DNA from: Eucommia ulmoides
Taxonomy: Eukaryota > Streptophyta > Magnoliopsida > Garryales > Eucommiaceae
Direction: 5' to 3'
Length of the DNA stretch: 64,000 nt
NCBI GenBank assembly: GCA_016647705.1
Contig: CM028335.1
Span: 34,052,212 to 34,116,211, forward strand
Under the pieces are notes generated by a model. The model made no database searches. It was not told the DNA's origin and saw only the letters and a list, made by a program, of their open reading frames with translations. Made by a program: the position numbers and the translations under genes. Every line of letters starts with the position of its first letter. Positions within the stretch are counted from its first letter, which is position 1. This document shows, in pieces, positions 21,972 through 33,376 of the stretch.

Positions 21972-22260
21972 TTACTCGATATAGGCGTGCTCCCATTTTT
22001 CCTCCGATAAATCCAAGATTAGCACTAGTTCGAGTTGGTTTTTGTTAGGTTCATAGTGATCTACCCTATAGGTTGGTAGGCTTAGCTCGATCGAGAAGAC
22101 TATTTCTGATCTTAATGTCATTGTGAACGGAGTTTTCCCTATTGAGACCCTTAAAATAGTGTGGTAAGCACACAATACTGAGGGGAGATCTTTCACCCAC
22201 TTAGATTTGGATTTTTGCAGCCAAGTTTTTTAGCATATGAAGGATAGTTCTATTTATTAC
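21972..22260 (-). pseudogene. OG2 integrase C-terminal part, decayed
   Basis: The minus-strand frame reads LCAYHTILRVSIGKTPF, then RSEIVFSIELSLPTYRVDHY, matching OG1 1424-1672 residue by residue in pattern and the post-core segment of plant Ty3/gypsy integrases. Stops and a shifted frame upstream near 22200-22260 show it is dead. Confidence 0.85.
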
Positions 22261-22604
22261 CTGAACTTGTCTGTTTAATTGCAGGTGGCTCGAAGTTGAC
22301 ATGTGGTGTTGGATCCCCAAGTTGGTGCAAAGGTCTTCAAACAGGTTATAATTGAATTACAAACCATGGTCGCTTATGATGGCCTGTGTAACCCCGAATC
22401 AGCGATGTACTTCCAAGTGAAATATCTAATCTTGGTATCATTGATCTTGGCTACAGCTTCGGATTAGGCCTACTTGGTGAAGTAGTTAATGGAGATGATG
22501 TAGAAGTTCTTATGGGCTGTAGCGATAGGTAATATCCAAGGATGTCAACTCCTCACTAGGCGAATGGCCAGGGTCCAGTCATTGGCAGTTGACTCGTAGC
22601 TGGG
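22261..22604 (-). pseudogene. OG2 integrase core, decayed, split by insertion
   Basis: The minus-strand sequence aligns with OG1 1730-2060 but has no long open frame. It is cut at 22604 by the pol-less element and resumes at 27954 with the zinc-binding part. The CTGGG (22600-22604) and CCGGG (27954-27958) flanks are the near-identical target duplication. Confidence 0.75.
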
Positions 22605-22961
22605 TATAAAAACTTGGTATGGTCATAGGAATATGCCGCTACTTACACCCGCAAGTATACGAGGTCTAAGTTTTAGTATAGTGTGATCATTAAGATCAGG
22701 TAATTGTATCCACAAAGATTGGTGTCGTTACTATCAAATACCATGTTTGTTGTGACCTAACTTTATTTAGGCGAAAAACAAATATAATTAATTAATTAAA
22801 CTAATACTAATATAACCTAAATTAACTACACTAATATGCTAATATGTTTTAGGGTGAATAATTACCTAGGGATTAACGGGTTTACAAATACGTGTTCGAT
22901 CTCGATTGACTCACGTTTACGATGCTCGACCTATTTGACAATCTCGGTACATAAACTCCAT

Positions 22962-23355
22962 CGCCACCTCTCCCGAGTGTAAGATGGGGGAATACATGAC
23001 TTTGAGTCAACGAAGAAGTCCTCCTCAACGTCTTAACGACCCTAGGTCACGTGAGTCTCGCCCAGCATCATTGATTGCACACAATCCAACTCCCAACCGA
23101 GTCAATGGATCGTGCATCGTATTTACCCTATTGAAACTCTATGTTCTAAAACCTCCTCGCCACCTCTCCTGAGTGTAAGACGAGAGATATAACACAACTT
23201 GGAGTCAACTAAAGTCCCCCTCAACGTCTTAACGACCCTAGGTCGCGTGAGTCTTGCCCCAACGTCATTGATTCTGCACGATTCAAACCCCGACCGGGTT
23301 ATAGAATCGTGGCATTTGTTTACCCTAATCCAAATCCGGGGTTTACCAAAACTCG
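22962..23355. repeat. Tandem U5 block, two units of about 196 bp
   Basis: Each unit runs CGCCACCTCTCC.GAGTGTAAGA, a GAGTCAAC...AAGTCC segment, CAACGTCTTAACGACCCTAG and a CGTGAGTCT...TCATTGATT segment. The same duplication is in 26603-27000, and in both LTRs of 42618-48266; other family LTRs have a single unit. Confidence 0.85.
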
Positions 23356-23824
23356 TATTTTCCATTTATCTAACTAAGCATGATAAACAAACAATACGAT
23401 AAATACAATCAAACTACGAAAGAATAATCACAAACGAAACACTAAAATCATCCAAACAACGTATTTATAAATATAGTGTTAATCCCTACTACAATCCATG
23501 TTTATCTATGGCATTAGCCGCATTTACATTGAAATAACGAGCTAAACATGCTCACATGATCCTAAGATAAAGAAATAAGGAAAAATAATCGAAAAACTTA
23601 GCCTCGTCCGAAGATAAACCGCTAAGAACGCTCAACGATTGATTCACTGCCTTCTCCACTTCGGGATGTGAGATCCACCTCTAAAACTCCTAAAGGCTAG
23701 CCTAAATATAGCTTAAGTTGCCCAAATGGCTAGGGGGGTTCAAGAAATAGGGAAAGGGGATGGTATTTATAAGCAAAATATCTAAATAATTATCCTAAAA
23801 ATATCTAGGTTGCGCAGAGGCTCT

Positions 23825-24068
23825 CCACCTAGGCGGAGGTAGGTCGGTTTGTGACCGTCATGGCAATGAAAACAGCGGTGGCTTAGGAAGAACAATCTGC
23901 TGAATTTCCGCCTAGGCGGTGGAATTCTCCACCTAGGCGGTGGGCTGTCAGTAGCCTATTTTTTATTTCTCTGCTAGATTTTTGCCTAAGCGGTGGTCCA
24001 TCAGTAACATTTGCCTTTCTCAGCTTCTTCACCGCCACGGCAGTGGTCTGGACACCGCGACGGTGGGC
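23825..24068. repeat. Dyad array, mostly CTAG centre
   Basis: CCACCTAGGCGGAGG (23825), CCGCCTAGGCGGTGG (23908), CCACCTAGGCGGTGG (23929), GCCTAAGCGGTGG (23983), then ACCGCCACGGCAGT (24029) and ACCGCGACGGTGG (24055). The first four are AvrII-type centres, the last two GC-only. Confidence 0.9.
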
Positions 24069-24287
24069 TCGTTTCACAATTTTGCCTCTGAGCTTGTTTT
24101 TCCGCCGTTCTTCGATCGCTTTTGGTTCGATCTCATCGTTTTCTCTTCAATTTCATATCTTTTTTCCCCACACACCTGATTTATACAAAAAGTATGAAAA
24201 CTAATTAAAATGTAACAAAATACTATATAAACGCTTGAAAACTAACTTAATTCGGTTTAGAAATACATAGGTGGATCACACTTATCA

Positions 24288-26260
24288 AATACCCCCAAAC
24301 TTGGAATTTGGCTAGTCCTCGAGCCAAACACACACACGAAAATGAAAATACACAAACTGAATTAAATAACAAACAACCTAAAAATAATCTAAATATAACA
24401 ATATGCGAGTTTTGACATCTTTTAATGGCCTAGTTATTGTTGTCCCTCAACAACCGCCAGTCATATCGAGTTTAGGCAGTAACACACATCATGAGGTTCT
24501 AGAATTTCGACATGAAATAATGGTGAACGCTATTCTAGATCCTGTAAACGTGTTAGTTCGTAACTCAATAATATAACTATACAACGACCGAATTGGATTA
24601 TCCCCCAACAAAATTCATGACTTCGACCGTGAAGGACTAGGATTTCCATAAGCCTGATTGGGGTCCACTCTCCACTAATGTAGGCTTGGAAGTTCAAAAA
24701 GATCAGAAGGACTTGGTTCGGTTTAGGAACATTTGGCCAAGGGTATTTCGGAATAGAAAACGGGTTAATGTTGTTAACTTAATGTTACCCAAGGCTCAAC
24801 GCTTGGCACATTCACTCTCGAACCCCTATAGATAAATTGGAAAACAATTCCGAACTAACATTTAAGAACATTATACTCACTTGTCAAAAGAAACGGAAAT
24901 AAAAACCATATTTACATTTGATTATTTTTTTTTTCTATTTTTTTTTTCTTTTCAACGAACACACCCCCAAACTAATTTGATTGTTATAATTGAAGGGGTT
25001 TGTGAAATACAAATGAAAAACGACAAGTGAGTACTCAAATACCGAACCAATTAGAAGTTCTCCCTAAACCCAACCGCTCATATCAACTAGCATTTACAAT
25101 TGCTAACTTGATTCACTCAAATGTGCCTTTGAATACAGCAATTAAATTTTGGAAAAAAAAAAGATCCATTGGTCGTGGTATTAGTTTATGTGTTCTGAAT
25201 TAAATTTGCATTTAGGCTTCGACAGGGTAACGAGGGATAAAGATATTGCATGGTAGGCTTCAAAAGGCTCAAGCGATAAAACGACTGCCTAAATCACTTC
25301 TCCTGAACTACCTCGCCTAGGATTTTACCTCAAACTTCCCTTTAATCAAGTTCTAGAATCCTTAATGCGTCATGAATTTAGCTTTTTCGATAATCGTCCT
25401 CAAGTCAATTGAATACAAATACATTGAGTCTATGTGCTCGTGTAAATTAGGATCTACTATAATTTTTACCAAAAAGCATAGTCAAGCACATAGAATCACA
25501 CATGCATGGGCATTACCCTTGACTTAGAAAACAACCAGGGGTAATTATCATCATTGGGTAACGGCCCAATTGAATGCAAAACTCAGCATGAAAACAACAA
25601 CACAAAAACATAAACACATTCTAACCTAGACACACATGCAATATGAGAAAACAGTAACACATAAACTAACATACTACACATCACTTCCAAACTTAAAACG
25701 GATAGTGTGCTCAGTGAATCCAATGATCAATCTCAATATATGAAATTTAAAGCATACTGACGAAAGGTGTTTAGAACACTTACCTGGGAGGTGAAAGGAT
25801 CTCGCCTCCAATTCAAGTTGGATGTAACAGAATTAATTTATTTGACCTTGGGTTGTCTGCCAAGAAGCGCGTGGTTTAATGACCTCGGCCCGATATTTTT
25901 AGAACGCCATTAGAATTGGCAAGGTTTTACACTGGATGGATCGATCTTTCAACGAAATGTCTCACCGGCTTATGTGCTCGGCTAAGCAACATAAAACGGA
26001 TTGGAATCCCGTCGAAAGGGATGCATCAATACCCGACGATCTAACATCGACAAGTACCCAACATTACATACAAAAAATTATATACAAAGAAATGCCTAAA
26101 ATAAAATTAGGTCATTTACACACAATATCAAAACTAACAACATCGCTAATCCCCAAATACAATACATTTGCTTCTCCTATCTAAAACTTAAGTCCTGAGC
26201 CGTTACCACATTTCTCCGGCAATAACATCAAAACAATCCTCGGCAACGGTGCCAAAAACT
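24288..26260 (-). mobile_element. Internal region of pol-less element
   Basis: Minus orientation. From the PPT end it contains the GGCTCGAGGACTAGCC stretch, then long non-coding sequence strongly alike in 29640-30840, 39208-40740 and 44880-46428. Near the primer end only a short remnant of a gag-like frame persists: the minus strand at about 25890-26050 keeps the counterpart of the 5' part, but some 0.8 kb seen in the copy at 40880-41700 is missing. The plus-strand open frame at 25936-26184 lies antisense to this remnant and is not believed. Confidence 0.75.
26241..26254 (-). promoter_or_regulatory. Primer-binding site, tRNA-Asp type
   Basis: Minus strand TGGCACCGTTGCCG, one change from TGGCGCCGTTGCCGGGG, the complement of the plant tRNA-Asp 3' end used by Athila-type elements; six bases (AGTTTT) separate it from LTR ACCA. 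Confidence 0.75.
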
Positions 26261-27953
26261 TGGTAGGGGCATAGGAATACGCCGCTACTTACACTCGCAA
26301 GTATACAAGGTCTAAGTTTTAGTATAGTGTGATCGTTAAGATCGGGTTATTGTATCCACAAAGATTGGTGTTGTTACTATCGAATACCGCATTTGTTATG
26401 ACCTAACTTTATCTAGGCAAAAAACAAATGTAATTAATTAGTTAAATTAATACTAATATAACCTACATTAACTACACTAATATGCTAAAATGTTTTAGGG
26501 TAAATAATTTCCTAGGGATTAACATGTTTACAAATACGTGTTCGATCTCGATTTACTCACGTTTACGGTGTTCGACCTATTTGACAACCTCGATACGTAA
26601 ACTCCACCGCCACCTCTCCCGAGTGTAAAATGGGGGAATACATGACTTCAAGTCAATGAAGAAGTCCCCCTCAATGTATTAACGAACCTAGGTCACGTGA
26701 GTTTCATCTAGTGTCATTGATTGCACACAATTCAACTCCCAACCGGGCCATTGGATCGTGCGTTGTATTTACCCTATCGAAAATCTCCGTTTTAATCTCC
26801 CTCGCCACCTCTCCCGAGTGTAAGACAAGGGATATAATGCAACTTCGAGTCAAATAAGAAGTCCCTATCAATGTCTTAATGACCCTAGGTCACCTGAGTC
26901 TCTCCCCAACGTCATTGATTGTCCACGATTCAAACCCCGATCGGGTTATAGAATCGTGGCGTTTGTTTACCCTAATCCAAATCCAAAGCTTGCCAAAACC
27001 CTATATTCTCCATTTATCTAACTAAGCATGATAAACAAACAATATGATAAATACAATCAAACTACGAAGAACAATCACAAACGAAACACCGAAATCATCC
27101 AAATAATGTATTTATAAATATAGTGTTAATACCAACTACAATCCATGTTTAACTATGGCCTTAGCCGTATTTACAATTAAATAACGATCTAAACATTCTC
27201 ACATGATCCTAAGATAAAGAAATAAGGAAAAACAATCAAAGAACTTAGCCTCGTCCGAAGATTAACCACTAAGAACGCTCAACGATCGATTCGTCGTCTT
27301 CTCCACTTCGGGATGTGAGCTCCACCTCCAAAACTCCTAAACCCTAGCCTAAATATAGCTTAAGGTGCCCAAATGGCTGCGGGGTTCAAGAAAGGGGGAG
27401 AGGGGATGGTATTTATAAGCAAAATATCTAAATAAATATCCTAAAAATATCTAGGTTGTGCAGAGGCTCTCCGCCTAGGCGAAGGGTTCCTCCACCTAGG
27501 CGGAGGTAGGTTGTTTTATGACTACCGCGGCGATGAAGATAGCGGTGGCTTAGGAAGAACAATCTGCTAAATTTTCGCCTAGGCGGTGGGATGTCAGTAG
27601 CCTATTTTTTATTTCTCTGCTGGATTTTTGCCTAGGTGGTGGATTTCTCCACCTAGGTAGTGGTCCATCAGTAACATTTGCTTTTCTCAGCTTCTTCACT
27701 GCCGTGGCAGTGGTCGGGACACCGCGGTGGGGGCTTATTTCCCAATTTTGCCTCTGAGCTTGTTTTTCCACCGTTCTTCGATTGCTTTTGGTTCCATCTC
27801 ATCGTTTTCGCTCCAGTTTCCTATATTTTTGCCCCACACACCTAATTTATACAAAAAATATAAAAACTAATTAAAACGTAATAAAATACTATATAAACGC
27901 TCGAAAACCAACTTAATTTAGTTTGGAAATACGTAGGTGGATCACACCTATCA
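26261..27953 (-). repeat. 5' LTR of pol-less element
   Basis: Starts (minus) TGATAGGTGTGATCCACC at 27953 and ends CCCCTACCA at 26261; 1693 bp. TATA box on minus near 27415 (CTTATAAATACC). Two U5 blocks (26610 and 26806) and a dyad array at 27468-27735. Confidence 0.85.
27468..27735. repeat. Dyad array in 5' LTR
   Basis: CCGCCTAGGCG, CCACCTAGGCGGAGG, CGCCTAGGCGGTGG, GCCTAGGTGGTGG, CCACCTAGGTAGTGG, then ACTGCCGTGGCAGT (27697) and ACCGCGGTGG. Colinear with 23825-24068. Confidence 0.9.
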
Positions 27954-28339
27954 CCGGGGTATTGATACATAGCCCGAACCTTATGCACTTGTTGCATTTT
28001 TTCACAAATTCCTTAGCATCGGCCTCCAGCATTGGCCAAAAGTAGCCGTATCGAAGTGTCTTTCTAGCTAGAGATCACGCTTTTCAAATATTACTGCAGA
28101 GACCCTCGTGGATGTCCAGGAGGATTAGGTGGCCCTCGTTCGAGTGCAAGCAATATAATAACACCCCCAGAAATAAGCACTTATATAGGGTACCTTGTAG
28201 CAAGGTGTACCGGGATGCTCAGTAGCTAACTTTCCTGGCCTCACTCTTCTGTTCCGAGAGGATTTCACAGTGGCAAATCCATTTAGCTAGGCTGGTGTGT
28301 TATTATCTCCACATTTTCTTAAGGCTCATTGTAGTTGGG
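27954..28339 (-). pseudogene. OG2 integrase zinc-binding end and linker
   Basis: Resumption of OG2 after the insertion. On minus, the sequence aligns with OG1 2060-2607 (for example 'attccttag.atcggcctcca', the codons around the CxxC). No long frame survives. Confidence 0.7.
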
Positions 28340-28800
28340 CTACAGGACGTTTTCGACCATGATGTTTCGAGGTCTAGGGGAATTAAAGGTAGAAGCTAAG
28401 TTGGCCAACGAATCAGTGTGCTTGTTCTCCTCCCACGGGATTTGCTTGATAGTGACTTTCTTAAACCCTTGCAGCCGGAGCCTAGCTTTTCTTAAGTATG
28501 ATGCTATTTTGGCTTCTTTGGCGGCATACTTCCCATTGATCTGATTGGCTATCAAGGGGGAGTCGTAAAAGGTTTCAGCTTCAGTGGTGCCAAGCTCTTT
28601 GAGGATCCTAAGGATACCAGCACTTCATATTCAGCCTCGTTGTTTGTAGCTTTGAGGGAAAGTCTCAAGGAGTATTCGGGGGTGTCTCATTCAGAAGTTT
28701 AGATCACAACCCCGGCCCCCGTGCTGTTGTAGTTTGAAGATCCATCTACGTGTGTGGTCCAGCATTCAATCGAATGCTGGTTCGAATCATCTATACTCTT
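28340..28800 (-). pseudogene. OG2 RNase H domain
   Basis: The minus frame at 28340-28555 reads ANQINGKYAAKEAKIASYL, KKVTIKQIPWEENKHTDSLA and NLASTF, the C-terminal half of plant Ty3/gypsy RNase H (family V.QV.G.Y.AK...M..YL, ..QIPRE.N..AD.LA.L). The upstream half is frameshifted but keeps the ATNNEA codons near 28640 and a domain start near 28760. The final catalytic aspartate, in the family's N-x-x-A-D-x-L-A, is retained as TDSLA. Confidence 0.88.
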
Positions 28801-29098
28801 CGTGCTTCCTGAAGGTTGGTCTGTTAGGGGACGTGAACTCCGAGATGAAATCGGCTAATACTAACCTTTGATGGTCATTTGCGGTTGGTACTCGATGTTG
28901 AATGCCCCTGTGCTGTTGTAGTTTGAAGATCCATCTACGTGTACGGTCCAGCATTCAATCGAATGCTGGTTCGAATCCTCTATGCTATCCATGCTTTTGG
29001 GAGGTTGGTCTGTTAGGGGATGTACACTCCGAGATGAAATCGGCTAATACTGACCTTTTATGGTCATTTACAGTTGGTACTCAATGTCGAATTCTCCC
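28721..29098. repeat. 189-bp tandem duplication in OG2 pol
   Basis: Units 28721-28909 and 28910-29098 both begin GTGCTGTTGTAGTTTGAAGA and are about 90 percent alike by eye. The junction has short CCCC homology. The period is a multiple of three. OG1 has a single copy at the same place. Confidence 0.9.
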
Positions 29099-29639
29099 AA
29101 CTCAATTAACCATTTCAGGAATCGCCTGGAAGTCTCTAGTCAGTGTAAGACAACCTTCGGGGGCTGGTTGGTAAGTACCACCATGAGACGAGCTTGGAAG
29201 TAGTGTCGAAGCTTCCAAGCGGATATTATTAGTGCGTACTTAATCAATTCGAGGTAAGGGTAGTAAGATTCTGCTCCGTTCAATGCGTGGATAACATAGT
29301 GCATGGGCTTCTAGACCCCGTGTTCCTCGATTGCCAGGGCGGGCTCACAGCGGTGGCTAAAGCGGCCACATAGACGATCATTTCTGACCCAAGCTTCAGG
29401 GTGGTGAGTATCGGAGGTTCAGAGATGTATTTCTTGAGCACTTGGAAGGCGGTTTCACATTTTCCAGTCCACTCCAGACTTTTGTTACCATACAAAGTTT
29501 TAAAGAAAGGCAGGCACTTGTTAGAGCTTCACAAGATGAACCTTTTTAGGGTGGCTACTCGTCTTGTTAGGATTTGTACCTTTTTTACCATCCTCAGGGA
29601 TGCCATATCTAGGATTACCTTGATTTGTTTTGGGCTGGT
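29099..29639 (-). pseudogene. OG2 RT connection segment
   Basis: The minus frame at 29280-29495 reads LEWTGKCETAFQVLKKY, then SEPPILTTLKLGSEMIVYVA, matching the segment between RT and RNase H in plant Ty3/gypsy pol (F.W...CE.AF..LK.YL..PPIL..P..G..L..YLA). From 29496 to 29639 the same region continues toward the RT thumb and is interrupted at about 29640 by another insertion. Confidence 0.88.
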
Positions 29640-30841
29640 CTTGGAAGTTCAAAAAGATCAATAGGACTTGGTTTGGTTTTGAACATTTGGCTAAGGGTAT
29701 ATCGGGAATATAAAATAGGTTAACGTTATTAAGTTAATGATACCCAAGCCACAATACTTGGCACACAATCACTCTCGAACCCTCACAGATTAATTTGAAA
29801 CAACCCTAAACATACATTTAAGAACTTCGTACTTACTTGTCAAAAGAAACGGAAATAGAATAATATTTACATATGTCTTCTTCTTTTTTAACATAAACCA
29901 CACCCCCAAACTTATTCGATTATTACAATTTCATGGGTGTGGTTAAAACGAAAGAAAAATAACAAGTGAGTACTCAAATACCGAATCAATCAAAAGTTCA
30001 CCTTAAACCCAACCGCTCACTTCAAGTAGTATAAACGAATGCTAACTTGATTCACTCAAATTGTGCCTTCAGTTCAGCAATATAGGTTTGGAAAGAATTC
30101 AATTGGCCAGGGTATTTGTTATGTGTTCAGAATTAAAACGGCTAATTGGTTTCGATAGGGTAACGAGGGGTAGACATTTTATAAGTTAAGCTTCAAAGGC
30201 TCAAGTGAATCAAATGAATGCCTAAATCATATCTCCTGAACTACCTCACCTAGGATTATGCCTCAAGTTTCCCCCATTCAGGTTCTAGAATCCTTAAAAT
30301 TATCATGAATTTGGCTAATAGATAATCGGTCTCAAATCAATTGAATAACTATACATTGAGTCTACGTGATCATGCAAATTAGGATCCACAATAACTTTTA
30401 CAAAAACGACCTGTCAAGCACACCGAACACACATGAATGGGCATTACCCTTGACCTCGACAAACAACTAGGGGATAATATCATCATCAGGTAATGGCCTG
30501 GATGAACGCAAAACTTAGCACATAACAACACAATAAACATAAACATACTACACTAACAAACAAACATGCATAATTAAACTAAACTAACACAACTAACAAC
30601 AATTAAACATACTAAAATACTACACATCACCCCCAAAGTTAAAATGGTCAGTGTCCACAATGACCCAATCATCAATCTCAACATTTAGCATGCATTATAG
30701 TGATGAAAGAGGTTTAGAACACGTACCTAGGAGGTGAGACAATCTTGCCTCTGAATGAAGTCAGCGGTGATGATCTAATTTATTTCGAAAACTTGGGTTG
30801 CCTCCCAAGAAGCGCTTGGTTTATAGTCTTCACCTTGACAT

Positions 30842-31753
30842 GGAGAAGTGCTCCTCAAAGAGTGGTTTCTGCCCATAGTAAGTGTCGTACAACAGCATAT
30901 ATGGGTCTTGATTCTTAACGCCCTCAAGCTTGGCGAAATATCGCATTGTTTGGCCTATGCTTTCAACTTAACTCTTCACCGTCTCATGTGTATTGGAAGT
31001 TTGAATGAACGGAGTTGGAAGTGGTGGAGGAAAAGCCATCCACATTGGATCCTCATAGAAATATTCGGCTTTGATCGGTGTTGGAATCACAACGTGGATC
31101 TCAAATGGTAAAGATTCACAAGTGTTGTCTTGTAATTCTTTACCATCAATCAATTCTTGGGTCTCCTCCTTATTAGAATCTGCATCATCGAATGGACCCA
31201 AGTTCCTCCTATATGTATCCAATTCCTCACGGTGGCTTTCACATTCGGATAGGACTTGTGTGTTTCTCAGTGCCATCGTTTCTGCCTCGGCCTCAATGTA
31301 GCAAATAAGTTGATGGATTTGCATCTCAAGAGACTTTGCGGTCGTGTCAATTTTAGTTCAGATTGTCTCAATATTATCAAGTCGATCCTCATGCTCATTG
31401 AGACGGTTTTGCGTTTTCCTCAAGAAAATTTGAGTTTCTTCCATAACAATAGCGAACATTTCTTCCAAGGTGAGGGAAGACTCCACAGGTTGGTCCGATG
31501 TGTAAATCCATGGTGCCCAAATGTTGGAATTATCCCCCAAATTTTGGTGACTTGTTGAAAAATTCCAAATCTGATAGTCCAACTTGGCCATGACTTCCAA
31601 CGACAAATAGGCTTCGTCCGCGGGTAGATCGTAGAAATAAGTGGTACCATTTCCTCCTTCCACCCATGTTCTCGTTGCGGCTTGTAACTTGTCGAGAAAA
31701 TTCAGTAATCGACACTCTATTGGGAAACAATCATTGGGGAACTGGAACAACAA
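30842..31753 (-). pseudogene. Gag-like ORF of TGATAGG family, one stop
   Basis: Two minus-strand frames (31358-31753 and 30968-31324) are in the same register and separated by a stop near 31355. The first reads LNFLDKLQAATRTWVEGGNG, then ADEAYLSLEVMAK, matching the C-terminal capsid region of Athila-type gag (F...L...TR...D...GG....K...EAY.L.E.MA), followed by a charged coiled-coil-like stretch. The second is hydrophilic, then proline-rich. A frame after 30968 ends in a DTYYGQKPLFEEHFS-like stretch shared with 40761-40982. The element has no pol after it. Function: presumably particle formation or RNA packaging; inferred only. Confidence 0.7.
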
Positions 31754-31950
31754 CTCCTTGTATCTATCCCAAGCACAATGAAATGGCTCAGAATCTCATT
31801 GAAAGAAATGCAATAGCACTTGTTGATCTAACATCTTCAAGTACCTTGCAAATCAAAACAAAACTACAAACAAAAATTATAAACAAAATAAATGCCTAAA
31901 TTAAAATCAAGTTATTTATTCACAATATCAACAACAATCTTAAAACCAAT

Positions 31951-31963
31951 CCCCGGTAACGGC
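31951..31963 (-). promoter_or_regulatory. Primer-binding site, decayed
   Basis: Minus strand GCCGTTACCGGGGATTGG, i.e. the tRNA-Asp type site lacking its first TGGC bases. Confidence 0.65.
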
Positions 31964-31970
31964 AAAAACT

Positions 31971-33376
31971 TAGTAGCAGAATATTACATCACTACTTTTA
32001 CCGCAAGTGTACGGGTCAAGTTTTAGTATAATGGAAAAAGTAGGGTTGTCATATCTAGAGAGATTGGATTAAATCGCCGTTGAGTACCACGATTGTCATA
32101 ACAAAATTTTATTTAGGCGATTGAATTTAGATTTTTGTTTTTAATATAAACTAAATTAAACTAAACTAATTAAACTACAATACTAATATGATGTTTAAGG
32201 GATTATATTGCCTATGGATTAACTTTGTTCACTTAAATGTGTTCGAATCAATCTAGTTTACATTAACGACATTCAAATCTATCCGACAATCTAGGTATTG
32301 AACACTCACCCACTACCTCTCCCGAGTGTAAAGTGAATGAATATGCGACTTCGCGTCAACGCTAAAGTTCCCCTACAGCATCTATATGACACTTGGTCAC
32401 ATGAGTCTCACCCCAAGCTCACGTATTGCACACTTTCTAATACCTTCCTAGATCACTAGATCGTCGCGATATGTTTAAACCTTAGTCCAAATCCAAGGTT
32501 ACCTCTCCCGAGTGTCAAACCCCAATTTCTCAATATATCATAACAAGTATATAATGGAAGTGGAAGAACGGTAAACACAATCGAATATAAATGAACAATC
32601 GATAACGAAATAAAGATCAAACAAACAACGTTTTTTATAAACAAATCGCTCCCTAGATAATATATGTTTAGCTACACATGGCCATAGCCCTATATTCAAC
32701 AATACACAAGCCAAACTATAAACCAAAACTAAGAAATAAAGAGTGAAACAATGAGAGTAGCCGTTATCTAAAGAACCGACGCTAAAACCACTCCGAGATT
32801 GTTTCCTCTTCTTGTCTTTGTGATCTTCCCTTGGTTGATATGGTTTGGAGCTCTCAAAACCTTCCCAAAAATGTGCTCAATGTGTTGGGAAGAAGGGAGG
32901 ATATTAAGGGATCAAAAATATCGAGAAAATATCCCAAAATATCTAAAACATCGGGTGGCAGCGGTGGGAAGTCAATAGCCTTTCTAACGGGTGACCGCTG
33001 TAGCGGTAGAAAGTCAATAGCTTTTCTAACAGGTGACCACTGCAATGGTGGGAATCACCGTTGCAATGATGAGGTTCACTACTGCAGCAGTGGGCAAGCA
33101 GAAAGGTCATGTTCTATTAACCGTTGTAGCGGTGGTTTCACTGCTGCAGCAATAGCCTACAATCTTGCACTTTCTTTCTTTGCTCTTTTTCCACCGTTCT
33201 GCCATCAAAGTTCTACCGATTTGCTCATTTATGAACTGTTTTTATCCATTTTCATCCAAAACACCTAATTTATAACAAAATAAATAAAAATATGTTAACA
33301 CATATTAAAACAATATAATAGCACTCAAAAAATACCAAAATTGGCTTGGGAATATATAGACAAATTCCACCTATCA
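31971..33376 (-). repeat. 5' LTR, 1406 bp
   Basis: Starts (minus) TGATAGGTGGAATTTGTC at 33376 and ends CTGCTACTA at 31971. One U5 block only. Dyad array at 32955-33155. No clean TATA box is visible at the family position (about 32910-32950 reads AGATATTTTGGGATATTTTC on minus). Confidence 0.85.
32955..33155. repeat. Dyad array, TGCA-type centre
   Basis: Includes ACCGCTGTAGCGGT (32995), ACCACTGCAATGGT (33035), ACCGTTGCAATGAT, ACTACTGCAGCAGT (33078), ACCGTTGTAGCGGT (33120) and ACTGCTGCAGCAAT. The changes are mostly transitions from ACCGCTGCAGCGGT. Confidence 0.9.

Larger units (their letters stand above)
22615..24287 (-). repeat. 3' LTR of pol-less element
   Basis: Starts (minus) TGATAAGTGTGATCCACC and ends with ...CATACCA. 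TATA box on minus near 23768 (CTTATAAATACC). It contains two tandem copies of the U5 block (anchors GCCACCTCTCC at 22963 and 23159) and a dyad array at 23825-24068. Confidence 0.85.
22605..27953 (-). mobile_element. Pol-less element of TGATAGG family, two LTRs
   Basis: A 5.35-kb element in minus orientation: 3' LTR 22615-24287, internal region 24288-26260, 5' LTR 26261-27953. The LTRs are about 1.68 kb and closely similar. A primer site adjoins the 5' LTR, and a PPT-like AGTTTGGGGGTATT adjoins the 3' LTR on minus. The 1.97-kb interior encodes no pol domain, so it is non-autonomous (LARD-like). It sits in OG2 integrase with a one-mismatch 5-bp duplication. The exact U5 end is uncertain by about 10 bases because ACTTGGTA is preceded by TATAAAA at the left edge. 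Confidence 0.88.
29640..33376 (-). mobile_element. TGATAGG-family copy with 5' LTR only
   Basis: Minus orientation: internal region 29640-31970, primer site, 5' LTR 31971-33376. The 3' LTR and the PPT-proximal end of the interior (about 0.4 kb compared with 24288-24690) are missing. OG2 sequence abuts directly on both sides (GGGCTGG left, GGCCTC right) and would join with a 2-base overlap, so the deletion removed the 3' end up to the insertion point. The interior retains a gag-like frame. Confidence 0.85.

Noticed and set aside
25936-26184. Plus-strand frame with SAKQHKTDWNPVERDASI
   Set aside because: Its counterpart occurs antisense to the gag remnant in both pol-less elements (also 44625-44867 on minus). 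Conservation is that of the element, and the sense strand carries the better gag-like match.
31420-31730. Additional minus-strand frames overlapping the gag-like ORF
   Set aside because: Other registers of the same stretch; only the register of 31358-31753 matches the homologous frame at 41209-41568.
32831-33268. 145-codon plus-strand open frame, the longest in the window
   Set aside because: It lies antisense across the dyad array of an LTR. Its repeated SIAFLTGDR-type residues are translations of the DNA repeat, and no other copy keeps the frame.
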